Below, piece after piece: positions 5,589-11,181 of a stretch of 11,181 nucleotides of DNA. The stretch covers positions 1-11,181 of the forward strand of contig JACCTI010000400.1 in NCBI GenBank assembly GCA_013812515.1, in the 5' to 3' direction. Position 1 is the stretch's first letter. The number at the start of each line of letters is the position of its first letter. Source of the stretch: Chthoniobacterales bacterium (GTDB taxonomy: Bacteria > Verrucomicrobiota > Verrucomicrobiia > Chthoniobacterales > UBA10450). The position numbers were made by a program, and so were the translations under genes. The notes beneath the pieces were generated by a model. That model worked only from the letters and a program-made list of their open reading frames with translations, made no database searches and was not told the DNA's origin.

Positions 5589-5860
5589 CAGCGGCGACTT
5601 GCTTCGAAACGGCGCTTGACGTCTTCCCACATGGAAGCCTGTCGCGGATCGTCGCGGAAGGCGGCGAAACGCTCCTCGAGCAGTTGCAGATGAGCGTCGC
5701 GGACAGGAAATGTGTGTCTGTCACCAGCAGCCAGCTTTGCCGCGAGCCGGACAAGCAATTGCTCCTGTTCGGACGCAGGCAACTGTTCGACGGCGGATTC
5801 GATCTCGCCCAGAGTGGTCACGTCCGGCAGTTTACTCGGGCTACGCGCTATCGCAATCAT
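5588..5860 (-). CDS. Antitoxin, addiction-module component family
   Basis: This is a 90-residue protein from the ATG at 5858-5860; the frame runs open further upstream to a TTG at 5921-5923. It has an N-terminal helical region GEIESAVEQLPASEQEQLLVRL, typical of small antitoxins of the putative addiction module family. The C-terminal tail RQASMWEDVKRRFEASRR has the W-x-x-VK-x-R pattern expected of the part that wraps the toxin. It overlaps the ParE-like toxin by one base (TGATG), so the two are translated together. The start is uncertain: GGGCCGGGA abuts the ATG too closely for a good ribosome-binding site, and a GTG at DVTTLGEIE is an alternative. As in related systems, the antitoxin probably neutralises the toxin and may repress the operon (inference). 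Confidence 0.78.
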   Translation of the reverse strand: MIAIARSPSKLPDVTTLGEIESAVEQLPASEQEQLLVRLAAKLAAGDRHTFPVRDAHLQLLEERFAAFRDDPRQASMWEDVKRRFEASRR

Positions 5861-5976
5861 TCCCGGCCCAATGTCTCTATTACTACTGCGGTCCTGAACA
5901 AACCAAGATGTCGGAATTGGCAACGCGGGGCACCGCCGCGAGGAGACTCCACACTCGGCTCCCGGCTACCCGGGCG

Positions 5977-7095
5977 CTAACCCTTCGCGCCAAGAAAGAC
6001 CCGCATGCGTTCCAACTCCGCCTCCAGTTCGCGCCTGAAGACACGATCGCGCGGGGGTTGGTCGGTGACATAGCCCAGCTCGCTCGTTAGCTTGCCGTTC
6101 TCCATTGCCAGATTTCCCCAGCCGATCACGCGATCGCGCCAAAGCAGCGGGAGCGCGTAGTAACCGAGCTTCCGTTTGGGTGCTGGTGTGTATGCCTCGA
6201 AGCGGTAAAGCCAGCCCCATAACAGCTCGAAGCGGGTCCGGTCGTGCACGACCGGATCGAATGGCGCGAGCAACCGCACTGCTTCCGACGCCAACGCCCG
6301 CCGCGGGTTCTCTTCGTTAGGCCAATACCAGTCCACGCCTTCGACCCGCGCTTGCGACAGCCGGTCGCGCGCCCGCCGCAAAGCGCCGGTGATTTCGTCC
6401 TGCCATTGCGGCACGGCGTAGCGCAACCGGCGGACGTAAAAGGAAAGGCTCGAGGCCGGCAGCGGCGCATAAATGTTTACCGCCACGTCCACGAGCGCAT
6501 CGATCTGCGCGCGGCGGGCCGTTTCATCGAGCGGCCCCCGTTCATGGCGATGGGTGCGGTAAACCCGGATGCCGTTCTCGCGGCGGACCACGCGGAGCAG
6601 GCCACGGTAATGCATCGCGTCGAGCATGTGCGTGGTTGCGTTCGACGAGCCACCCCAGTAATTCCGGACCGTGCCGTGCGCGAAATGTTCCTCCACCTCG
6701 CGCGGATGCACGGCGCCGCGCTCCTCCACGAACTCCAGAAGCATCTTCTCCTTTTTCCGCTGCGCCGCGGACGACCGCTGGTTACCCTCCGCCGGGACGC
6801 GCAGATCCAGCCGCGGATGCATCGACGCCTGAACCGCTCTGGTCACGAAGCCGTAGGTGACGAAGAAATCCTCCTCGACATCCAACGCCGCATAGTGGCG
6901 TTCCAGATCACCGGCTCGATATGCCTTCACCCGATGGCGCAGAATCAAATCCTGCGCCCGCGCCGGCGCCCGAATCGGGTCGGCCTGCACGAATCCCATC
7001 CGCGCAATGGCGCGCCGCAGCGTCGTCGGCACAAAGAGCGAGCGCTCCACCGCCAAACGCCGCAAATCATCCAGCGAAAGCGCCGAGACCGACAT
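5977..7095 (-). CDS. YcaQ/AlkX-like winged-helix DNA glycosylase (HTH_42 family)
   Basis: This 372-residue protein of the winged-helix HTH_42 family includes E. coli YcaQ (AlkX) and Streptomyces AlkZ, glycosylases that unhook interstrand crosslinks and remove bulky alkylated bases. The N-terminus LSLDDLRRLAVERSLF leads into RAIARMGFVQADPIRAPARAQDLILRHR. The Q37-A-D39 matches the QxD catalytic motif of the YcaQ group, as opposed to QxQ in AlkZ. Winged-helix repeats follow, including EFVEERGAVHPREVEEHF and YRGLLRVVRRENGIRVYR. The C-terminal LLAPFDPVVHDRTRFELLWGWLYRFEAY and LPLLWRDRVIGW are typical of the family. Length is near the usual 370-410. The ATG is preceded by AAGGTAGGAA, a strong ribosome-binding site. 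It stands alone, 116 bp upstream of the antitoxin on the same strand. Activity on crosslinks is inferred from the family. Confidence 0.9.
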   Translation of the reverse strand: MSVSALSLDDLRRLAVERSLFVPTTLRRAIARMGFVQADPIRAPARAQDLILRHRVKAYRAGDLERHYAALDVEEDFFVTYGFVTRAVQASMHPRLDLRVPAEGNQRSSAAQRKKEKMLLEFVEERGAVHPREVEEHFAHGTVRNYWGGSSNATTHMLDAMHYRGLLRVVRRENGIRVYRTHRHERGPLDETARRAQIDALVDVAVNIYAPLPASSLSFYVRRLRYAVPQWQDEITGALRRARDRLSQARVEGVDWYWPNEENPRRALASEAVRLLAPFDPVVHDRTRFELLWGWLYRFEAYTPAPKRKLGYYALPLLWRDRVIGWGNLAMENGKLTSELGYVTDQPPRDRVFRRELEAELERMRVFLGAKG

Positions 7096-7620
7096 TTCCT
7101 ACCTTCGCCAACGCGTGACGATTTCAAACCCGTCTATGCATGCCCAGACGTGAGACGACGCGAGGACCGAACGAGCCTCGTTAGCCTGGCGCGTCAGCAG
7201 TACGGACAGCCTCGACGTCTCATTAACAACGCCCGCATATGCCTTCTCTCCCCTGGACGACCTGCGGGTGGAGAATTGGCAGGACACGACCGACATCATC
7301 CGGTGTTCCCTACGGCATCACCGCAGCGTGCTTGTCTTTCGGTGGCAGGGTTCCGGTCATTTCGTTACCACTGCTTCTATCGGCGCACATGAAACTGTGT
7401 CGAATTAGTCGGTCTATTCCGCCGCGAAGTCCGCGCTGCGCAGATCAAACGCTTCTGTCAATTCAGACGGAAGCATGATCGATGTAGAGGTTTCTGCTGA
7501 GACAACGGACGCCGCAATTTCGTCGCAGCCGGGGCGACAATCTACTGAGCAATCTTTTCAACAGAGCTAACACACTTCCAGAAGCGGTTTGCATTCACAG
7601 GCCGCACGATACCCTTCCGC
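7096..7620. other. About 525 bp with no convincing gene
   Basis: Apart from the ycaQ-like ribosome-binding site at its left edge and the probable promoter region of the VOC gene at its right edge, I see nothing I can name. Open frames here (for example 7099-7299 minus and 7475-7570 plus) are short and lack both recognisable motifs and ribosome-binding sites. No tRNA, repeat or clear terminator was found. Confidence 0.6.
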
Positions 7621-8007
7621 ATGATCAAACGCCTTTTGCACACTCGTTATCGCGTGAAGGACCTTGAGAAAACAGTTTCCTTTTACAAGGATGTGCTCGG
7701 GTTGGACGAAGTCCGCCGGCACACTTCCGGCCGCGGATCGCAGCTGGTCTTCTTTAAGGCGCCAGGGAGCGAAGAAGAGATCGAGTTGTGCAAATTCGAC
7801 GAGAGCGGCCCGGTTGTGGTCGGACCCGACCTGACCCATCTCGCTTTCGAGGTCGATAACATCGAGGCCTTCGCGAAACACTCCTCCGCGATGGGCTATC
7901 CGCTCTCGGACGGACCGCATCAGAACAGCAGCGGCGGCGCGATTGCGTTCATCGATGCGCCCGAAGGTTACGAGATCGAGCTGATTCAGCGCGGGCCCGG
8001 CAAATAG
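7621..8007 (+). CDS. VOC family protein, lactoylglutathione lyase (GloA)-like
   Basis: This 128-residue protein has the paired beta-alpha-beta-beta-beta modules of the vicinal oxygen chelate fold. It resembles glyoxalase I: KRLLHTRYRVKDLEKTVSFYKDVLGL at the start, EEIELCKF in the middle, LTHLAFEVDNIEAF opening the second module, and IDAPEGYEIELIQR at the end. The four expected metal ligands can be placed at H7, E55, H73 and E120, matching His, Glu, His and Glu in E. coli GloA. Glyoxalase I converts the methylglyoxal-glutathione hemithioacetal to S-lactoylglutathione in the cytoplasm. Other VOC enzymes share this fold, so the substrate is not settled. No clear Shine-Dalgarno precedes the ATG at 7621. 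The D-Ala-D-Ala carboxypeptidase gene begins 59 bp downstream on the same strand. Confidence 0.85.
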   Translation: MIKRLLHTRYRVKDLEKTVSFYKDVLGLDEVRRHTSGRGSQLVFFKAPGSEEEIELCKFDESGPVVVGPDLTHLAFEVDNIEAFAKHSSAMGYPLSDGPHQNSSGGAIAFIDAPEGYEIELIQRGPGK

Positions 8008-8066
8008 CGCCGCGCTCTTCGTTGGGTCCCTTGCGAAAGGTGACGCGGTAACGCAACTTCTGCGCG

Positions 8067-9005
8067 ATGAAGTTCCCGCGGCCTCTCGCACTGCATTGCC
8101 AGTGGCGAGTTTGGACGACGCTGGTCTGCGTCATCTGCACGACTGCGGTCGCCGCGCCCGCCAAGAAGAAAAAGAGCGCAAGCAAAATTCGGCGGGAACC
8201 TGCTGTGCGGGCGATGCCAGCAGCAGCGCGGGCGTTGCCGGTGGAGCCGACGCCGCCCGCATCACTCTCCAGCGGGGTGCCCGCGACGCGTGCCGCCGCT
8301 GTCATCGTTGTCGACGCGCGCACAGGCGCGGTTCTCTACGAGAAGAACGCGGATTCGCAACGCGCCGCGGCCAGCACCCAGAAACTTCTCACGGCTCTGG
8401 TCGTCGCGGAGCGCGGTTACCTCGACCGGCCAGTCACGGTGATGCCGATCGACACGTACGCGGAGCCGACAAAGCTCAACATCAAGGCCGGTGAGACGTA
8501 TCAACGGATCGATCTGCTGCGCGCCTTGCTCGTGAAGAGCTGCAACGACGTGGCCCGTTGTCTCGCACGCGACGCTGGTGGCGACCTCGACAGTTTCGCA
8601 GAGTTGATGAACGAGAAAGCGCGTTCGTTAGGCGCGACCAATTCGCATTTCATGAACCCAAATGGTCTGCCCATTCCGGGGCAGTACTCCACGGCGCGCG
8701 ATCTTTCCCTGATCGCCCGTGCCGCCTATGCGAATCCGACCATCCGCTCGATTGTTCGCCTGCCGAATCTCGTCTTTCGTTACGCTGACGGCCGTACGCG
8801 CGAGCTCGAGAACACGAACAAAGTTCTCAAGCGACTTCCATATTGTAACGGCATGAAAACGGGCTACACGGACGCAGCGGGACACTGCTTGATCTCGAGC
8901 GGCGCGCGCCCGGGTCGAGACGTCATTGCCGTTGTTCTCGGCGACAATACGCCAAACGTCTGGACCGATTCCGCCGCGCTTCTCTCCTGGGCCCTTTGGA
9001 TGTAA
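8067..9005 (+). CDS. D-alanyl-D-alanine carboxypeptidase, PBP5-like peptidase S11
   Basis: This 312-residue secreted penicillin-binding protein trims the terminal D-Ala from peptidoglycan stem pentapeptides. A signal peptide is visible at 1-30, with hydrophobic core VWTTLVCVICTTAVAA, followed by a basic KKKK stretch and a proline/alanine-rich linker to about residue 73. The catalytic domain carries all three family motifs: S103-T-Q-K106 (SxxK), S158-C-N160 (SxN) and K264-T-G266. GMKTGYTDAAGHCLI and the zone NPNGLPIPGQYSTARDLS are typical of S11 enzymes. The protein ends soon after the transpeptidase-like domain. It lacks the C-terminal beta domain and membrane-anchoring amphipathic helix of E. 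coli PBP5, so it is probably periplasmic or loosely attached. bioF follows by 21 bp, suggesting co-transcription. Confidence 0.92.
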   Translation: MKFPRPLALHCQWRVWTTLVCVICTTAVAAPAKKKKSASKIRREPAVRAMPAAARALPVEPTPPASLSSGVPATRAAAVIVVDARTGAVLYEKNADSQRAAASTQKLLTALVVAERGYLDRPVTVMPIDTYAEPTKLNIKAGETYQRIDLLRALLVKSCNDVARCLARDAGGDLDSFAELMNEKARSLGATNSHFMNPNGLPIPGQYSTARDLSLIARAAYANPTIRSIVRLPNLVFRYADGRTRELENTNKVLKRLPYCNGMKTGYTDAAGHCLISSGARPGRDVIAVVLGDNTPNVWTDSAALLSWALWM

Positions 9006-9026
9006 CCTGCCGGAGTCGGGCCGCGC

Positions 9027-10226
9027 ATGAGCGATTTTTTTCAAGAGCAACTGCAAGCGCTCCGCGCGCAATCCTTGCACCGCAAGCTACGCGAGGTCGG
9101 AACTGCGCAGGGTCCCGAGATCGAGATCGTCGGTCAACAGCTCGTCAATTTTTCGTCTAACGATTACCTCGGACTGGCCAACGATCCGCTCCTGCGCGAA
9201 GCGGCCATTGCGGGTGTCGCCGAGTTCGGGGTCGGGGCGGGCGCATCGCGTTTGATCAGCGGCACCCAATCGCCGCATCTGCGTCTGGAAGCGGCGCTGG
9301 CGAAATGGAAAGGAACGCAGGCCGCGCTCTGTTTCGGCAGCGGTTACGCGGCGGCGGTGGGAACGTTACCTGCCCTGGTCGGCAAACAGGATGTCGTGGT
9401 GCTGGATAAACTTTGCCACGCTTCGCTCATCGATGGGGCCAGGCTGAGCGGCGCCACGATTCGCGTGTTCCCGCACAATCATCTCGGCAAGCTCGAGAGT
9501 CATTTGGATTGGGCGCGCCGCGAGCGGCCTGAGGCGCGGGTCTTGGTTGTCACTGAGGCTGTATTCTCGATGAACGGCGACCGGGCGCCGTTGCGTGCAT
9601 TGATCGGATTAAAGAAGCGTTTCGGTGCGATGCTCCTCCTCGACGAAGCGCATTCCATCGGCGTGATCGGTGCGAACGGACGCGGGCTGGCCGCGGAAGA
9701 AAACCTGACGCGCGAGATCGATGTGCAGATGGGGACTTTGAGCAAGGCGCTCGGTGTGAGTGGCGGGTACATCTGCGGTTCGCGCACCCTGATCGAGTGG
9801 CTCGTGAATCGCGCGCGCTCGTTCATTTTCTCGACGGCGCCGCCGCCAGCTCTCGCGGTCGCGGCACACGCGGCCGTGGAGTTCCTCGCCAGCGAAGCCG
9901 GGGAACAGAGGCGGCAGAAGCTTTGGGCCCGCGTGGCCGTGCTCCGTCAGTGCATGGCGGAACACTGCGCTGCCTGTTTATCGACGCGCGAAAAAGGCAG
10001 CGCGATTCATCCCCTCGTCATCGGAGACGAACAGGCGGCGCTCAATCTCTCGCGCATGCTACAACACGAAGGCTTTCTGGTGCCTGCGATCCGGTATCCA
10101 ACGGTGCCGCGGGACGAAGCTCGGCTCCGAATCACCGTCACCGCGGCGCACGACGAGAAACAGATTCGTCGCCTCGCTGAAGCGATCAGTCGCCATCGCG
10201 CGGAGCTGACTCCGATAGCGGCTTAG
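9027..10226 (+). CDS. bioF: 8-amino-7-oxononanoate synthase (BioF-type alpha-oxoamine synthase)
   Basis: This is a 399-residue PLP-dependent enzyme of the alpha-oxoamine synthase family. BioF condenses pimeloyl-ACP or pimeloyl-CoA with L-alanine to give 8-amino-7-oxononanoate, the first committed ring-assembly step of biotin synthesis, in the cytoplasm. Visible motifs are NFSSNDYLGLANDP (41-54), GAGASRLISGTQSPHLRLE (70-88), the PLP-stacking H131 in DKLCHASLIDGA, D206-EAH209-SIG, and the Schiff-base lysine K240 in MGTLSKALGVSGGY. The C-terminal IRYPTVPRDEARLRITVTAAH is typical. Length is normal. The ATG at 9027 follows GGAG by about 12 nt. Close relatives (glycine C-acetyltransferase, serine palmitoyltransferase) share these motifs. 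BioF is the best fit, but no other biotin gene is in view to confirm it. Confidence 0.88.
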   Translation: MSDFFQEQLQALRAQSLHRKLREVGTAQGPEIEIVGQQLVNFSSNDYLGLANDPLLREAAIAGVAEFGVGAGASRLISGTQSPHLRLEAALAKWKGTQAALCFGSGYAAAVGTLPALVGKQDVVVLDKLCHASLIDGARLSGATIRVFPHNHLGKLESHLDWARRERPEARVLVVTEAVFSMNGDRAPLRALIGLKKRFGAMLLLDEAHSIGVIGANGRGLAAEENLTREIDVQMGTLSKALGVSGGYICGSRTLIEWLVNRARSFIFSTAPPPALAVAAHAAVEFLASEAGEQRRQKLWARVAVLRQCMAEHCAACLSTREKGSAIHPLVIGDEQAALNLSRMLQHEGFLVPAIRYPTVPRDEARLRITVTAAHDEKQIRRLAEAISRHRAELTPIAA

Positions 10227-10262
10227 AACATCTGCCCGTTAACCACGCTCTTCGCGCCCAGT

Positions 10263-10317
10263 CTGGCATCTGATTCGCTTCGACTTCGCGCGACTCACTT
10301 CTGCGAAAGAGTGCCAG
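10263..10317. terminator. Possible two-way hairpin between convergent bioF and mtnP
   Basis: CTGGCA (10263-10268) pairs with TGCCAG (10312-10317), and just inside TTCGC (10274-10278) pairs with GCGAA (10303-10307). The loop between them is long (24 nt) and no T tract follows on either strand. It lies in the 100-bp gap where both genes end, so a role in 3' ends or termination is possible. Evidence is weak. Confidence 0.25.
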
Positions 10318-10326
10318 TTTCGGAGT

Positions 10327-11181
10327 TCAGAAACGCCTAAGGATCGGACCGAGGTCCCGGATCGTTGCCTCCGGCCAGAGCTGGCGCTCGGTCGTGAGCG
10401 CGAGATCGAGCGCGGAGTGTTCGGGCCAGTTCGCTTCCGTCGGGATTCGTGAGATGACACGCGCGAGAATCTTTTTCGCCATCTCGGCATTCGCCTGAAG
10501 GTGACCGAAGACGGTAAGCGCGGAGACCGGTTCCTCCTCCACTTTCCAACAATCGTAGTCGGTGATCATCGCGATGGTCGCGAGAGCGATCTCCGCTTCG
10601 CGCGCCAACTTCGCTTCCGGCAAGTTCGTCATCCCGATCACGTCGAAGCCATGGCGACGATTCAACTCCGACTCCGCGCGGGTTGAGAATGCCGGACCAT
10701 CCATGTTCACGTAAGTGCCGCCGTCGTGCACTTTGACGCCGACTTCACGCGCGGCGTCCGCAAGGATTTTCCGCAGTCCGGTGCTGATTGGCTCCGCGAA
10801 GGTGATGTGGGCCGCGATGCCATTTCCGAAAAAGGTGTGCTCCGCGCGGCGGCTCGTCCGGTCATAGAACTGCGTCGGCAGGAGCACATCGCGCGGCGCG
10901 TATTGTTCCTGCAAGCTGCCGACCGCGGTCACGCAGACGATCCAGCGAACGTTCAGCGAACGCAGCGCCCAAATGTTCGCGCGATGATTAAGCTCGTGCG
11001 GCAGCAAACGATGACCACGCCCGTGGCGCGGCAAGAAGTAAACCTGCCGTCCATGCATTTCGCCGCCGATCAATGCATCCGAAGGCGCGCCGAACGGCGT
11101 GTCAATCATCGTCTCGCTGGGCTGCTCGACGCCCTCCATTTGATACAATCCACTGCCGCCAATGATCCCGATTGCAGGCGT
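10327..11181 (-). CDS. mtnP: S-methyl-5'-thioadenosine phosphorylase (partial, N-terminus beyond window)
   Basis: The window covers 284 codons and ends inside the gene. The first visible residues TPAIGIIGGSGLYQMEGVE are the N-terminal nucleoside phosphorylase strand and phosphate-binding GGSGLY motif, so only a few residues should be missing. The in-frame TTG at 11146-11148 is an internal leucine codon, not a start. The enzyme cleaves methylthioadenosine with phosphate to adenine and 5-methylthioribose-1-phosphate, starting methionine salvage after polyamine or related synthesis. Further motifs are PRHGRGHRLLPHELNHRANI, VTAVGSL, MDGPAFSTRAE, GMTNLPEAKLAREAEIA, and TDYDCW, whose aspartates recognise the adenine base in known MTAPs and set the family apart from guanosine- or inosine-specific phosphorylases. 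It is convergent with bioF. Confidence 0.93.
   Translation of the reverse strand, partial: TPAIGIIGGSGLYQMEGVEQPSETMIDTPFGAPSDALIGGEMHGRQVYFLPRHGRGHRLLPHELNHRANIWALRSLNVRWIVCVTAVGSLQEQYAPRDVLLPTQFYDRTSRRAEHTFFGNGIAAHITFAEPISTGLRKILADAAREVGVKVHDGGTYVNMDGPAFSTRAESELNRRHGFDVIGMTNLPEAKLAREAEIALATIAMITDYDCWKVEEEPVSALTVFGHLQANAEMAKKILARVISRIPTEANWPEHSALDLALTTERQLWPEATIRDLGPILRRF

Noticed and set aside
7099..7299. A 66-codon minus-strand frame upstream of the YcaQ-like gene
   Set aside because: No recognisable motif. It ends inside the ycaQ ribosome-binding region, and composition alone does not support it.
6244..7392. A 382-codon open frame on the plus strand opposite the YcaQ-like gene
   Set aside because: It is antisense to a clearly recognisable glycosylase with a strong ribosome-binding site. 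Its Arg/His/Pro-rich translation has no family motifs and is a by-product of high GC.
7475..7570. A 31-codon plus-strand frame (MIDVEVSAETTDAAI...) before the VOC gene
   Set aside because: Too short, with no ribosome-binding site and no similarity that I recognise. The frame is open upstream only to a nearby TAG.
1..11181. CRISPR arrays, tRNA or rRNA genes
   Set aside because: No regularly spaced repeats and no tRNA T-loop or acceptor pairing found by eye on either strand.

Overview
The window is a GC-rich chromosomal segment (a 60-base sample in bioF counts to about 68% GC) with short intergenic gaps and ordinary housekeeping genes. The gene mix (a D-Ala-D-Ala carboxypeptidase upstream of bioF, a convergent methylthioadenosine phosphorylase, several SRPBCC/AHSA1 proteins, a VOC protein, a YcaQ-type glycosylase) fits a free-living, Gram-negative-type bacterium. 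A soil Verrucomicrobiota-like genome is my guess, not something the sequence proves.

Layout. Positions 209-1128 (minus) hold a two-gene unit: an AHSA1/SRPBCC protein and a short AraC-type regulator, joined by a GTGA stop/start overlap. Positions 1256-3727 (minus) form a lower-GC accessory block. It holds a Schlafen/AlbA_2-domain protein with a C-terminal helix-turn-helix, and upstream of it a roughly 400-residue PD-(D/E)XK nuclease-like protein split over two reading frames. The split lies on a T-TTT-TTC heptamer followed, after 6 nt, by an imperfect 11-bp hairpin. That is the layout of a programmed -1 frameshift site, although a one-base homopolymer deletion would look the same. This block is the most interesting part of the window and may be a mobile defence or stress module.

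Positions 3862-5192 (plus) hold a truncated first copy of an AHSA1 gene, a MarC-family membrane protein, and a full second AHSA1 copy. The two AHSA1 copies share a 98-bp direct repeat starting exactly at their ATG codons. A probable rho-independent terminator follows.

Positions 5298-5860 (minus) are a ParE/RelE-type toxin and its antitoxin, overlapping by one base. Positions 5977-7095 (minus) encode a winged-helix YcaQ/AlkX-like DNA glycosylase. About 525 bp with no convincing gene follow.

Positions 7621-10226 (plus) hold a VOC/glyoxalase-fold protein, a secreted penicillin-binding D-Ala-D-Ala carboxypeptidase and bioF, the last two only 21 bp apart. The window ends inside mtnP on the minus strand, convergent with bioF. 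No rRNA, tRNA, CRISPR array, insertion sequence or integrase was recognised.
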